Below, one piece after another: positions 32,415-44,429 of a DNA stretch of 64,000 bases (position 1 is the first letter of the stretch; each line of letters begins with the position of its first letter). The stretch comes from Burkholderia vietnamiensis LMG 10929 (GTDB lineage Bacteria > Pseudomonadota > Gammaproteobacteria > Burkholderiales > Burkholderiaceae), in assembly GCF_000959445.1 (NCBI RefSeq), contig NZ_CP009631.1, positions 310,001-374,000 on the forward strand, written 5' to 3'. Made by a program: the position numbers and the translations under genes. The notes under the pieces are model-generated. The model had not been told where the DNA came from. It made no database searches and saw only the letters and a program-made list of their open reading frames with translations.

Positions 32415-32723
32415 ATGTCCGCCACGCTGCGCCGCGCCACCCGCATCGCGACCGTCGCGGCCGCGCTGTTCGTCGCGTGCACCGCGCTGCCGCCCGCCGC
32501 ACACGCGTATCGCGCGTCGCCCGGTTACGGCAGCGAAGCGGATCTCGACCGGCACGACACGTACCGCAATCGCGACGGCGACACCGTGCACGCGCCCGCG
32601 CATTCGAGATCGGGCCGCGTGCCCGACGGCGCGAGCGCACGTTGCCGCGACGGCACGTACAGCTTCAGCCGCCATCGGCGCGGCACGTGTTCGGGGCACG
32701 GCGGCGTCGCCGCATGGTTGTGA
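32415..32723 (+). CDS. Secreted DUF3761 protein (102 aa)
   Basis: A small exported protein. A signal peptide of about 31 residues (MSATLRRATRIATVAAALF, cleavage near AHA) is followed by a polar, basic region. The C-terminal motif ARCRDGTYSFSRHRRGTCSGHGGVAAWL defines DUF3761, with two cysteines likely to pair in the periplasm. No function is known for this domain, which often sits in small secreted or surface proteins. I placed the start at the ATG at 32415, after GGAGAACCACC, because it gives a proper signal peptide. Confidence 0.75.
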   Translation: MSATLRRATRIATVAAALFVACTALPPAAHAYRASPGYGSEADLDRHDTYRNRDGDTVHAPAHSRSGRVPDGASARCRDGTYSFSRHRRGTCSGHGGVAAWL

Positions 32724-32910
32724 AGGCGGGTCGGCCGAATGGCCGGCGCCGCGCCAGCGGCAGGCGGCGGCGAAGTACAATACGCGCTCGCGCCGCCGCC
32801 ACGCGGCGCCACGGCCGCGCCGCGCGCCGCGCGCTCCGTACCGACTCATCCGACGCCACGCTCGCCCATGCGCCGCGCGGCAGTCTCAACCCTCTGACTT
32901 TCACACCCAA

Positions 32911-34578
<1,668 letters not shown>

Positions 34579-34660
34579 TCGGTACGGGGCGGCGTCCGGC
34601 GCGGTGCGCGGCAACGCGTGGCCGCACGCCCGCGCCGCCGCTTCGGGATCGCCAAAACGA

Positions 34661-34684
34661 AAGCGGGCCACTGGCCCGCTTTTC
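34661..34684. terminator. Bidirectional terminator between ettA and HAD gene
   Basis: Nine-base stem AAGCGGGCC/GGCCCGCTT with a three-base loop, followed by TTTTC on the plus strand and TTTCGTTTTG on the minus strand. It lies between convergent genes. Confidence 0.85.
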
Positions 34685-34709
34685 TATTGGCTCAACGCTC
34701 GACGCTCGC

Positions 34710-35333
34710 CTACGTGAGGGCGCCCAGCTCGCGCAGACGCGCCTCGGTCGCCGCCGCGCTCGTGTGATGGATGCCGTGCCAGCCGAGCGCGGTCGCGGCC
34801 GCCGCGTTGTTCGCGTTGTCGTCGATGAACACGAGTTCATGCGGCGCGACACCCGGCAGATGCGGTTCGATCCGCGCGTGCATTGCGCGGTAGATCGCCG
34901 GATCGGGCTTCACGAGCTTCACGTGGCCCGACACGACGATGTCCTTGAAGCGTCGCAGCACCGGGAAGTTGTCCCACGCATACGGAAACGTCTGCGCCGA
35001 CCAATTGGTCAGCCCGAACAGCGGCATGCGCTGCGCATCGAGCCGCTCGACCAGCGCCGCGCCTTCTTCGAGCACGCCGCCGATCATCTCGTGCCAGCGT
35101 GCGTAGAACGCGCGAATCAGCGCCTCGTGTTCCGGAAACTTCGCGACGAGTTCGTCCGTTCCTTCGTCGATCGTCTGCCCGCCGTCCTGGCGGACCACCC
35201 AGTCCATCGCGCATACGTGCGTGAGGAACCAGCGGCGCTGCGCTTCGTCGGGAATCAGTTGCCGGTACAGATACTCGGGGCTCCAGTCGATCAGTACGCC
35301 GCCGAAATCGAATACCACCGCCTTGATCGTCAT
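34710..35333 (-). CDS. HAD family hydrolase (207 aa)
   Basis: A haloacid-dehalogenase-like phosphatase. The motif I region is VVFDFGGVLIDW (nucleophile aspartate in FDFGG), motif II is GLTNWSAQTF, the motif III lysine is in VSGHVKLVKPDPAIY, and motif IV is ELVFIDDNANN. The helical cap and length of about 207 aa resemble the YihX/epoxide-hydrolase-N-like group, so a sugar or nucleotide phosphate is a plausible substrate. The ATG overlaps the stop of the upstream isochorismatase-like gene by four bases (ATGA), so they are co-translated. Confidence 0.85.
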   Translation of the reverse strand: MTIKAVVFDFGGVLIDWSPEYLYRQLIPDEAQRRWFLTHVCAMDWVVRQDGGQTIDEGTDELVAKFPEHEALIRAFYARWHEMIGGVLEEGAALVERLDAQRMPLFGLTNWSAQTFPYAWDNFPVLRRFKDIVVSGHVKLVKPDPAIYRAMHARIEPHLPGVAPHELVFIDDNANNAAAATALGWHGIHHTSAAATEARLRELGALT

Positions 35334-35881
35334 GCGAACTCCGTTGCGAGCACGTCCGCGAGCGGACGCGGCGTCACCGCGTTGCCCGACAGCGTGCTGT
35401 TTTCCCACACGAACTGATGGTGCGCGACGATCTGCGCGGCCGACAGATGCGTGCGCTCGTTGGTCGTATGCAGGTCCGACACGACGCTCGTCCGGTAGCC
35501 GAGCAGCGCCGCGCGGCGCGCGGCCGCATCGACGCAGAACTCGGTCGCATAGCCGCAGATCAGCACCGACCGGATGCCGTGCCCGTCGAGCTGCGCGGCG
35601 AGCGGCGTGTCGTGGAACGCATCGCTCATCTGCTTGCGGATGCGCCAGTCGGCGGGGCCGACGCTCAGCGCGTCGTGCAGTTCCCAGCCGGGTGTGCCGG
35701 GCACGATGTCGTCGTCCGCGTCGCCGTCGTGCTGCACGAAGCACACGGGCGCATTCGCCGCGCGCGCGGCCGCGGTCAGGCGGTTGATGCCCGCCACGAC
35801 GTCGTCGAGCCGGTACGCGGGCCGCGCCCGCTGCAGCAGCCCGCGCTGCATGTCGATCACGATTACTGCGGTGTCTGCCAT
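35330..35881 (-). CDS. Isochorismatase-like cysteine hydrolase (183 aa)
   Basis: A cysteine hydrolase of the isochorismatase/nicotinamidase fold. The catalytic triad is visible as the aspartate in VIVIDMQRGLL, the lysine in RIRKQMSDAF and the cysteine in ICGYATEFCVDAAARRA. A cis-peptide loop precedes the cysteine. Substrates in this family range from nicotinamide to ureido compounds, and nothing here decides. It overlaps the HAD hydrolase start by four bases and is followed by it in one transcript. The pepP-like gene lies upstream in the same direction, about 75 bases away. Confidence 0.87.
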   Translation of the reverse strand: MADTAVIVIDMQRGLLQRARPAYRLDDVVAGINRLTAAARAANAPVCFVQHDGDADDDIVPGTPGWELHDALSVGPADWRIRKQMSDAFHDTPLAAQLDGHGIRSVLICGYATEFCVDAAARRAALLGYRTSVVSDLHTTNERTHLSAAQIVAHHQFVWENSTLSGNAVTPRPLADVLATEFA

Positions 35882-35955
35882 CGCGTGCCCTCGGTGATGG
35901 TCCGGCCGCCGTGCGGCCGGTATGCGGCGTCTGCTTTGCCGTGCGTCGGGCCGGG

Positions 35956-37770
35956 TCAGATCGGTTGCGTGCGCACGTCGAGCCAGGCCTTCGCGTCGCC
36001 GCTCACGTGCCGGCCGACCCGCTCGCGCACGCTCGCGTGATACGCGTTCAGCCAGGCGCGCTCTTCTTCGTGCAGCATCTCGATCAGCACGCAGCGCGTG
36101 TCGATCGGGCACAGCGTGAGCGTCTCGAACGCGAGGAAATCGCCGAATTCGGTCTGCCCGGCCGCGCGATTCACGACCAGGTTCTCGATCCGGATACCCC
36201 ATTTGCCGGGCCGGTACACGCCCGGCTCGATCGACGTGATCATCCCCTCTTCCATCGCCGTGTGCGGCTCGGCCGGCGCGTAGTGCGAAATGACCTGCGG
36301 CCCTTCGTGCACGTTCAGGAAATAGCCGACGCCGTGACCGGTGCCGTGGCCGTAGTCGAGCCCGGCCGCCCACATCGGCGCGCGCGCGATCGCATCGAGC
36401 ATCGGCGAGCGAATGCCGCGCGGGAAGCGCGCGCGCGACAGCGCCATCATCGACTTCAGCACGATCGTGAAATCGCGCCGCTGCAGATCGCCGACCGTGC
36501 CGACCGGCACGACGCGCGTGATGTCGGTCGTGCCGCCCGTGTACTGGCCGCCGGAGTCGATCAGCAGCAGGCCGTCTCCGGCGATCGTCGCATGCGACGC
36601 GGGCGTCGCGTGGTAATGCGGCATCGCGCCGTTCGCGTTGAAGCCGGCGATCGTCGCGAAGCTCGGCGACACGTAGCCGGGACGCCGGGCGCGCGCGGCC
36701 GTCAGCTGCTCCTCGATCGTCAGCTCGGTGATCGGCTCGCGGTTCACGGCCTGCTCGAACCACGCGAAGAATTCGGCGAGTGCGGCGCCGTCGTGCTCCA
36801 TCGTCACGCGCACGTGCTCGATCTCGGCGGACGTCTTGCGCGACTTCGCGAACGTCGACGGGTTCACGGCCTCGATCAGCTTCACGCCGGCCGGCACGGC
36901 CTCGAGCGTGCCGAACGTGACGCGGCGCGGGTCGATCAGCAGGCTCGCGCCGTCGGGCAGCGCACCGAGCGCCGCGCGCGCGGCGTCGTACGCGCGGACC
37001 TCGACGCCGTCCTGCGCGAGCGATGCGGCCAGCGCCGGCGGCACCTTGCCGTCGGCGACGAACAACGTCGCGCGCTCGGCGCCGATCAGCGCGTGCGCGA
37101 CGAACACCGGGTTGAAGTTGACGTCGGCGCCGCGCAGGTTGAACAGCCACGCGAGATCGTCGAGCGTCGACACGAAGTGCCACTGCGCGCCCTGCGCGTG
37201 CATCGCGCGGCGCACTTCGGCGAGCTTGCTGGCGCGCGTCGTGTCGGCCTGCGGCGCCGTGTGCTCGAACACCGCGGCGCCCGGCAAGCCAGGGCGCTCG
37301 GGCCAGATCGCGTCGAGCAGGTCGAGATCGGTGCGCAGCGCGATGCCGCGTGCGTCGAGCGCGGCCGTCAGCGCGCGGGCGGCCGCGATGCCGAGCACCG
37401 CGCCGTCGACGCCGACCGTCGCGCCGGCCGGCACGTTCTGCGCGAGCCAGTCGACGTGCGGCGCGCTCTGCTGGCCGCTCGTCATCTTCATCAGCTGAAC
37501 GCCCGTGCCGGCAAGCTCGGCCTCTGCCTGCACCCAGTAACGGCTGTCGACCCAAAGCCCGGCGAAATCGGCGGTCACGACCAGCGTGCCGACCGAGCCG
37601 GTGAACCCGGACAGCCAGCGGCGCGCCTGCCAGCGCTCGGGCAGGTACTCGGACAGGTGCGGATCGGCGGACGGCACCAGATAGGCGGCCAGGTCCTCGC
37701 GGACCATCGCACCGCGCAGCAGCGCGAGGCGGGCCGGCACCGACGAGACTTCGGGGAGACGGGCATTCAT
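35956..37770 (-). CDS. Xaa-Pro aminopeptidase, M24B (604 aa)
   Basis: A long-form aminopeptidase P that removes N-terminal residues preceding proline. Two creatinase-N domains (with LVPSADPHLSEYLPERW and FTGSVGTLVVT) precede a pita-bread catalytic domain. Metal-binding segments are LLIDSGGQYTGGTTDITR, GHGTGHGVGYFLNVHEGP and EEGMITSIEPGVY. The length of about 600 aa and the C-terminal extension match eukaryote-like aminopeptidase P1 rather than E. coli PepP. It is probably cytoplasmic, since no signal peptide is seen. The gene may be co-transcribed with the two small hydrolase genes downstream. Confidence 0.92.
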   Translation of the reverse strand: MNARLPEVSSVPARLALLRGAMVREDLAAYLVPSADPHLSEYLPERWQARRWLSGFTGSVGTLVVTADFAGLWVDSRYWVQAEAELAGTGVQLMKMTSGQQSAPHVDWLAQNVPAGATVGVDGAVLGIAAARALTAALDARGIALRTDLDLLDAIWPERPGLPGAAVFEHTAPQADTTRASKLAEVRRAMHAQGAQWHFVSTLDDLAWLFNLRGADVNFNPVFVAHALIGAERATLFVADGKVPPALAASLAQDGVEVRAYDAARAALGALPDGASLLIDPRRVTFGTLEAVPAGVKLIEAVNPSTFAKSRKTSAEIEHVRVTMEHDGAALAEFFAWFEQAVNREPITELTIEEQLTAARARRPGYVSPSFATIAGFNANGAMPHYHATPASHATIAGDGLLLIDSGGQYTGGTTDITRVVPVGTVGDLQRRDFTIVLKSMMALSRARFPRGIRSPMLDAIARAPMWAAGLDYGHGTGHGVGYFLNVHEGPQVISHYAPAEPHTAMEEGMITSIEPGVYRPGKWGIRIENLVVNRAAGQTEFGDFLAFETLTLCPIDTRCVLIEMLHEEERAWLNAYHASVRERVGRHVSGDAKAWLDVRTQPI

Positions 37771-37788
37771 GATTTCACCTGAGAGCTT

Positions 37789-38043
37789 TCAGCGACGGGC
37801 CGACACGGCGACCGTCACGGCTACGGCGAGGAACGCGACACCGGTGCAGACCGGCCATTCGAGCGTTTCGCCATCGTAAAACAGTCCGGAGAGGTTACCG
37901 GCCATGCGCGCGGCGGCGGCGGCCACGATGCCGACCAGCACCGCGATCCACCATGCCGGCCGGCCTGCGCGCCGCAGCGGGTGCAGCCACCGGCCGAACA
38001 GCCCGACGGCCGCTCCGAGAACAATGATTCCAAACCAGTTCAT
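37789..38043 (-). CDS. Small membrane protein, YeaQ/GlsB-like (84 aa)
   Basis: A hydrophobic protein with about three membrane segments: FGIIVLGAAVGLFGRWL, WWIAVLVGIVAAAAARMAG and VCTGVAFLAVAVTVAVSA. The arrangement and the glycine-rich first helix resemble the GlsB/YeaQ/YmgE family linked to general stress, but the match is loose. It lies 18 bases upstream of the Xaa-Pro aminopeptidase gene on the same strand and could share its promoter. It is divergent from the response-regulator gene. Confidence 0.65.
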   Translation of the reverse strand: MNWFGIIVLGAAVGLFGRWLHPLRRAGRPAWWIAVLVGIVAAAAARMAGNLSGLFYDGETLEWPVCTGVAFLAVAVTVAVSARR

Positions 38044-38219
38044 TCGACGCCTTCTATAAATTCAGATTCGTCCCATAGGCGTGAACGTTGCCAGCGGCTA
38101 GCATCGACTCATCCATCCATCGAAACCCCCGACCAGCCGGGCGCCGCGAACATTCGAGTGTAGGGGCCGACCTGACGTTATGGCAAGCGCGCACCGGCAG
38201 CCGTATTGAAGAAATCCTC

Positions 38220-38936
38220 ATGCGAATTGCCCTGATCGATCCGGAGGCGCGCCATGCTGCGCTCCTGAACCGCCTGCTGTTCGCCGGCGGTCACCTCTGC
38301 CACGCGTTCGAGTCGAGCGCGGACTTCTTCGAGTGGCTCGCCACCGACACCTGCGACATGCTGATCACCGGCAACTGGGCCGGCGATCACCCGGCCGAGG
38401 AAGTCATCCCGCGGGCGCAGTCGATCCTGCCCGGGCTGCCGGCCATCGCCGTGATGCAGCGCGCGCGGGAAAGCGAAGTGGTGTCGTGCCTGCACGCGGG
38501 CGCGGACGACTGCGTCGTGCGCCCCGTGAGCGGCCCCGAGTTGCTGGCGCGCGTCAACGCGTTGAGCCGGCGCGCGGGCGTGCGGCGGCCGCCGAATCGC
38601 GCCCGCGAAACGTTCGGCGAATACGCGTTCGACGTGATCCACAGCGTCGTGCGCTTCGGCGATTCGGTCGTCGCGCTCACGCCGAAGGAATTTCGCTTCG
38701 CCGAGTTGCTGTTCGCGAACCTGTCCCGGCCGGTGTCGCGCGCCCACATCCTCGAAACGGTGTGGGCGCGTCACCGCGACATGAAGTCGCGCACGCTCGA
38801 CACCCACGCGTCACGGCTGCGCTGCAAGCTGCAGCTGCTTCCCGAACGCGGCTACCGGCTCCTGCCTCTGTACGGCTACGGCTATCAGCTCAACCGCGTG
38901 CCGGTCGAGGCCCCCGCCTGCGCGCCGCCCGGCTGA
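38220..38936 (+). CDS. Atypical OmpR-type response regulator (238 aa)
   Basis: A two-domain transcription factor: a receiver-like N-terminus (about 1-120) and a clear winged-helix DNA-binding C-terminus (ALTPKEFRFAELLFAN, TLDTHASRLRCKL). The phosphorylation residues are lost. The acceptor aspartate position is G51 (DMLITGNW), the conserved Thr is replaced (AVMQRARE), the conserved Lys is Arg (CVVRPV), and one of the acidic N-terminal pair is Pro (LIDPE). No histidine kinase is nearby. It probably acts without phosphorylation. The start at 38220 gives a normal receiver, and the ORF upstream of it is not family-like. It sits directly upstream of hemA. Confidence 0.85.
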   Translation: MRIALIDPEARHAALLNRLLFAGGHLCHAFESSADFFEWLATDTCDMLITGNWAGDHPAEEVIPRAQSILPGLPAIAVMQRARESEVVSCLHAGADDCVVRPVSGPELLARVNALSRRAGVRRPPNRARETFGEYAFDVIHSVVRFGDSVVALTPKEFRFAELLFANLSRPVSRAHILETVWARHRDMKSRTLDTHASRLRCKLQLLPERGYRLLPLYGYGYQLNRVPVEAPACAPPG

Positions 38937-38976
38937 CGTACCCGCCACGCGCTGAGTGAGGAAATCGCCGAGACGC

Positions 38977-38982
38977 TATAAT
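38977..38982 (+). promoter_or_regulatory. hemA promoter -10 box
   Basis: A perfect TATAAT in the 71-bp gap between the response regulator and hemA. The -35 region (around TGAGTG) is weak. Transcription would begin about 20 bases before the hemA ATG. Confidence 0.6.
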
Positions 38983-38992
38983 ATGGGGCTAA

Positions 38993-40306
<1,314 letters not shown>

Positions 40307-40386
40307 CGACGGTCGGCGCGACGCCGCCGGCGGCGCGCCGGCCTATCCTTTTCGAATACCCTTGCCCGGGAGCGCCGCTCCACACC

Positions 40387-41469
40387 ATGAAGACGAGCAT
40401 GCAACGCAAGCTCGACCAGCTGTCTGTCCGGCTGGCCGAACTCAATGATCTGCTGAGCCGCGAAAACGTCACGGCCGATCTCGACCAGTACCGCAAGCTG
40501 ACGCGCGAACACGCGGAGCTCGGGCCGGTCGTCGAGCAGTACGCGCTGTGGCGCCAGTCGCGCAACGACGAAGCGGCCGCGCAGGAATTGCTCGCGGACG
40601 CGTCGATGCGCGACTTCGCCGAAGAGGAGATTCGCAGCGCACGCGAGCGCATGACCCGCCTCGAAGGCGAATTGCAGAAGATGCTGCTGCCGAAGGACCC
40701 GAACGACGATCGCAACATCTTCCTCGAAATCCGCGCCGGCACCGGCGGCGACGAATCGGCGCTGTTTGCGGGCGACCTGCTGCGCATGTATCTGCGCTAC
40801 GCGGAACGCCAGCGCTGGCAGGTCGAGATGATGTCGGAGAGCCCGTCGGACCTCGGCGGCTACAAGGAAGTGATCGTGCGGATCGCCGGCCAGGGTGCGT
40901 ATTCGCGGCTGAAGTTCGAGTCGGGCGGCCATCGCGTGCAGCGCGTGCCGGCCACCGAGACGCAGGGGCGCATCCACACGTCCGCGTGCACGGTGGCGGT
41001 GATGCCGGAAGCCGACGAGATCGGCGAGGTCGAAATCAATCCGGCCGACCTGCGGATCGACACGTTCCGCGCGTCGGGCGCGGGCGGCCAGCACATCAAC
41101 AAGACCGATTCGGCGGTGCGCGTCACGCACATTCCGACCGGGATCGTGGTCGAGTGCCAGGACGACCGTTCGCAGCACAAGAACAAGGACCGCGCACTGA
41201 AGGTGCTCGCCGCGCGCATCAAGGACAAGCAGTATCACGAGCAGCACGCGAAGGAAGCCGCGACGCGCAAGAGCCTGATCGGCTCCGGCGACCGTTCGGA
41301 GCGCATCCGCACCTACAACTTCCCGCAGGGCCGGATGACCGACCACCGGATCAACCTGACGCTGTACCGGCTCGAGGCGCTGATGGACGGCGACCTCGAC
41401 GAACTGATCGGCGCGCTCGTCAGCGAGCATCAGGCCGAACTGCTCGCGTCGCTCGGCGACGCCGACTGA
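40387..41469 (+). CDS. prfA: Peptide chain release factor 1 (360 aa)
   Basis: Recognises UAA/UAG stop codons and triggers peptide release. The anticodon-like tripeptide is PAT ([10 protein letters not shown]), the RF1 type, and the catalytic motif is GGQ in [11 protein letters not shown]. The length of 360 aa is exactly that of typical RF1. The start at 40387 ([12 protein letters not shown]) replaces a much longer ORF that overlaps hemA. It is followed after 7 bases by prmC, which methylates the GGQ glutamine. Confidence 0.96.
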   Translation: MKTSMQRKLDQLSVRLAELNDLLSRENVTADLDQYRKLTREHAELGPVVEQYALWRQSRNDEAAAQELLADASMRDFAEEEIRSARERMTRLEGELQKMLLPKDPNDDRNIFLEIRAGTGGDESALFAGDLLRMYLRYAERQRWQVEMMSESPSDLGGYKEVIVRIAGQGAYSRLKFESGGHRVQRVPATETQGRIHTSACTVAVMPEADEIGEVEINPADLRIDTFRASGAGGQHINKTDSAVRVTHIPTGIVVECQDDRSQHKNKDRALKVLAARIKDKQYHEQHAKEAATRKSLIGSGDRSERIRTYNFPQGRMTDHRINLTLYRLEALMDGDLDELIGALVSEHQAELLASLGDAD

Positions 41470-41476
41470 GGCCGCG

Positions 41477-42319
41477 ATGCCCGAGCTCACCGCCGACGAT
41501 CTGTTGCGCGCGTCGCCGCTCGACGCGGTCGATGCACGCGTGCTGCTGTCGCACGCGCTCGGCTGGACCCGCACGCAGCTGATCACGCGCGGCGATGCGC
41601 CGCTCGAGCCGGCGGCGATCGCACGCTACCGCGCGCTCGAGGCACGCCGCGTGGCCGGTGAGCCGGTCGCGCAGCTCGTCGGGATGCGCGAGTTCTTCGG
41701 CCGGCCGTTCGACGTGACGCCCGACGTGCTGATCCCGCGCCCCGAAACCGAGCTGCTGGTCGAAGCCGCGCTCGACGCGATCGACGGCCGGCCGCATCCG
41801 GCCGTGCTCGATCTCGGCACCGGCAGCGGCGCGATCGCCGTGTCGATCGCGGCCGAGCGGCCCGACGCCCGCGTATGGGCGCTCGATCGCTCGCCGGCCG
41901 CGCTCGAAGTCGCGCAGCGCAACGCCGCCAAGCTGCTCGACGCGCGGCGCCCCGGCGGCCCGCTGCACTGGCTGCAGAGCGACTGGTACGCCGCGCTCGA
42001 CCCGGCGCTCGCGTTCGATGCGATCGCCAGCAACCCGCCGTACATCGCGCAACACGATCCGCACCTCGAGCAGGGCGACCTGCGCTTCGAGCCGCGCGGC
42101 GCGCTCACCGACGATGCCGACGGCCTGAGCGCGATCCGCACGATCGTCGCGGGCGCCGGCGCGCATCTGAAACCGGGCGGCACGCTGTGGATCGAGCACG
42201 GCTACGACCAGGCCGAAGCCGTGCGCGCGCTGCTCGCGTCGCACGGCTTCGTCGCGGTCGAATCGCTCGCCGATCTGGCCGCGATCGAGCGTACGACCGG
42301 CGGCCGCCTGCCCGGCTGA
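41477..42319 (+). CDS. prmC: Peptide chain release factor N5-glutamine methyltransferase (280 aa)
   Basis: An AdoMet-dependent methyltransferase that modifies the GGQ glutamine of RF1 and RF2. The N-terminal helical domain is followed by IPRPETELLVE, the AdoMet loop DLGTGSGAIAVS and the catalytic SNPPYI (NPPY) motif. The length is normal. It is directly downstream of its substrate gene prfA, with a seven-base gap. Confidence 0.95.
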   Translation: MPELTADDLLRASPLDAVDARVLLSHALGWTRTQLITRGDAPLEPAAIARYRALEARRVAGEPVAQLVGMREFFGRPFDVTPDVLIPRPETELLVEAALDAIDGRPHPAVLDLGTGSGAIAVSIAAERPDARVWALDRSPAALEVAQRNAAKLLDARRPGGPLHWLQSDWYAALDPALAFDAIASNPPYIAQHDPHLEQGDLRFEPRGALTDDADGLSAIRTIVAGAGAHLKPGGTLWIEHGYDQAEAVRALLASHGFVAVESLADLAAIERTTGGRLPG

Positions 42320-42386
42320 CGCCCGGCCCGCGCGGATGAAATCCGCTATCATTTCGATCTAACGCCCCGCAAACGCAAGGTCAGTC

Positions 42387-42698
42387 ATGGACACCCAACA
42401 ACGTATCAAGCAAATCGTCGACGAAAACCAGGTCGTGCTCTTCATGAAGGGCAACGCGCAATTCCCGATGTGCGGCTTCTCGGGCCGCGCAGTGCAGGTG
42501 CTGAAGGCCTGCGGCGTCGATCAGTTCAAGACGGTCAACGTCCTCGAGGACGACGAAATCCGCCAGGGCATCAAGGAATTCTCGAACTGGCCCACCATCC
42601 CGCAGCTGTACGTGAAGGGCGAATTCATCGGCGGCTCGGACATCATGATGGAGATGTACCAGTCGGGCGAACTGCAGCAACTGTTCGCCGCCGCGTAA
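42387..42698 (+). CDS. grxD: Monothiol glutaredoxin (103 aa)
   Basis: A CGFS-type monothiol glutaredoxin (C29-G30-F31-S32 in [12 protein letters not shown]), used in iron-sulfur cluster transfer and iron homeostasis. Other family residues are in [31 protein letters not shown] and the C-terminal GEL. The length of 103 aa is right. A TATCAT-like -10 candidate lies near 42348, so it may have its own promoter, with ubiX following 12 bases later. Confidence 0.95.
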   Translation: MDTQQRIKQIVDENQVVLFMKGNAQFPMCGFSGRAVQVLKACGVDQFKTVNVLEDDEIRQGIKEFSNWPTIPQLYVKGEFIGGSDIMMEMYQSGELQQLFAAA

Positions 42699-42710
42699 AG
42701 CCCGTCCCGC

Positions 42711-43307
42711 ATGGCATCTTCCAGCGCGCCGCCACGCCGGCTGATCGTCGCGATCACCGGCGCCACCGGCGCGGTCTACGGCCTGCGGCTGCTCGACATG
42801 CTGCGCGCAGCCGGCGGCGTCGAGACCCACCTGCTGGTGTCGAACGCCGGCTGGCTCAACGTCCAGCATGAACTGAAGCTGTCGAAGGCCGACGTCGAAA
42901 GCCGCGCGGACGTCGTGCATTCGGTGCGCGACGTCGGCGCGACGATCGCGTCCGGCTCGTTCGCCACCGACGGCATGGTGATCGCACCGTGCTCGATGAA
43001 GACGCTCGCAAGCGTCGCACATGGTCTGTCGGACAACCTGATCACGCGCGCGGCCGACGTCACGCTGAAGGAACGTCGCCGTCTCGTGCTGATGGTGCGC
43101 GAAACGCCGTTCAACCTCGCCCATCTCCGCAACATGACCGCCGTGACCGAAATGGGCGGCATCGTGTTCCCGCCGCTGCCCGCGTTCTACGCAATGCCGA
43201 AGACGATCGAGGAACTCGTCGATCAGACCGTCACGCGTGTGCTCGACCTGTTCGCGCTCAGCGCGCCGATGACCACGCCGTGGGCCGGCATCCGGGCCGC
43301 GCAATGA
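42711..43307 (+). CDS. ubiX: Flavin prenyltransferase UbiX (198 aa)
   Basis: Prenylates reduced FMN to make the cofactor used by UbiD-type decarboxylases in ubiquinone synthesis. The N-terminal IVAITGATGAVYGLRLLDML and the segments MVIAPCSMKTLASVAHGLSDNLITRAADV, RRRLVLMVRETPFNLAHL and MGGIVFPPLPAFY are diagnostic. The length of 198 aa is typical. No ubiD is present in the window. Confidence 0.94.
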   Translation: MASSSAPPRRLIVAITGATGAVYGLRLLDMLRAAGGVETHLLVSNAGWLNVQHELKLSKADVESRADVVHSVRDVGATIASGSFATDGMVIAPCSMKTLASVAHGLSDNLITRAADVTLKERRRLVLMVRETPFNLAHLRNMTAVTEMGGIVFPPLPAFYAMPKTIEELVDQTVTRVLDLFALSAPMTTPWAGIRAAQ

Positions 43308-43531
43308 GCCGCGCGACGCGCTGTGTATCGGCGTCGTTCTCCGTGTAACGCCAAGCGATCTGCCCACTAATCAGTCGATGTGGGCGGCTTGCGATCGCGC
43401 CGACACCGCCGCGCCAGGCTTCGCGCCGATTATCAACTCCAGCGATTCAATCAAATTCCGCCCCACCCGTTTATTGACGCGTGGTACACGCCTATAGTCA
43501 TAGGCAATCCGTTCCTGAAGGCTGCCTCACC
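43308..43531 (+). promoter_or_regulatory. Control region of the LigB/DODA gene with two palindromes
   Basis: Two adjacent palindromes are visible: GCGTGGTACACGC (43479-43491) and GCCTATAGTCATAGGC (43490-43505), ending 26 bases before the gene. Further upstream an imperfect hairpin (GCCCAC/GTGGGC, about 43360-43395) without a T-run follows ubiX. No gene is supported. Confidence 0.55.
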
Positions 43532-44323
43532 ATGAACCGCTTGCCGTCGCTTTACCTGTCCCACGGTGCGCCGACGCTGCCGATCGATCCGTCGCTGCCG
43601 TCGGCGGCGTTTACGCACCTCGGCGCCGAATTGCCGCGCCCGCGCGCGGTGCTGATGCTCTCCGCGCACTGGGGCACGCAGCAGCCGGTCGCGAGCGTCG
43701 CCGCGCAGCCTGAAACGATCCACGACTTCTACGGTTTTCCGCGGGCGCTGTACGAGATCCGCTATCCGGCGCCCGGCGCACCGGAGGTCGCCGAGCGCGC
43801 AGCCGAGTTGCTGAACGCGGCCGGCATCGCAACCGCGACGACCGAGCACGGCCTCGACCACGGCGCATGGGTGCCGATGCTGCTGATGTTCCCGGATGCC
43901 GACGTGCCGGTCGCGCAGTTGTCGATCCAGCCGCGCGCCGACGCGGCCCATCATTTCGCGCTCGGCCGCGCGCTGCGGCCGCTGCGCGACGAAGGCGTGA
44001 TGGTGATCGGCTCGGGCCAGATCACGCACAACCTGCGCGCGGCGGATTTCGGCGCGGCGCCGGAGGATGCGGACCCGCGCGTCGCCGAATTCACCGACTG
44101 GTTCGAGGCGCGCCTCGCCGCGCGCAATGTCGACGCGCTGCTCGACTATCGCCGGCAGGCGCCGCACGCGGCGCTCATGCATCCGACCGACGAGCATCTG
44201 CTGCCGGTGTTCGCCGCGCTCGGCGCGGCCGACGACGACTATCGGCTCGGCATCCAGTCGCTCGGCACGTATCAGCGCGTGCTGGCGATGACAAACTACG
44301 TGTTCGCGAGCGCCGCCGCCTGA
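43532..44323 (+). CDS. LigB/DODA family extradiol dioxygenase (263 aa)
   Basis: A class III extradiol dioxygenase related to 4,5-DOPA dioxygenase and E. coli YgiD. Expected metal-binding histidines are in LSHGAPTLP, MLSAHWG and TTEHGLDHGAW. HDFYGFPRALYEIRYPAPG is a family signature. The start at 43532 (MNRLPSLYLSHG) fits the family, and the ORF extension of 17 residues has no support. The natural substrate is unknown. It seems to stand alone, ending in a strong terminator. Confidence 0.88.
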   Translation: MNRLPSLYLSHGAPTLPIDPSLPSAAFTHLGAELPRPRAVLMLSAHWGTQQPVASVAAQPETIHDFYGFPRALYEIRYPAPGAPEVAERAAELLNAAGIATATTEHGLDHGAWVPMLLMFPDADVPVAQLSIQPRADAAHHFALGRALRPLRDEGVMVIGSGQITHNLRAADFGAAPEDADPRVAEFTDWFEARLAARNVDALLDYRRQAPHAALMHPTDEHLLPVFAALGAADDDYRLGIQSLGTYQRVLAMTNYVFASAAA

Positions 44324-44353
44324 ACCCGGCGCGGCGCTCGGCGCACCAACAAA

Positions 44354-44388
44354 AAGCCCGCCGGAGCGATGCTCCGGCGGGCTTTCGT
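44354..44388. terminator. Bidirectional terminator between DODA and permease genes
   Basis: A perfect 14-bp stem AAGCCCGCCGGAGC/GCTCCGGCGGGCTT with loop GAT. It is followed by TTTCG on the plus strand and TTTTTG on the minus strand. Confidence 0.92.
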
Positions 44389-44429
44389 ATGTTTGCTGCC
44401 GCCGCCGAATCCGGCGGCAGTCGATCGCG

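Noticed and set aside
43474..43498. TTGACG and TATAGT as a promoter for the DODA gene
   Set aside because: The spacing is only 13 bases, too short for sigma-70. The TATAGT may still be a -10 element with another -35.
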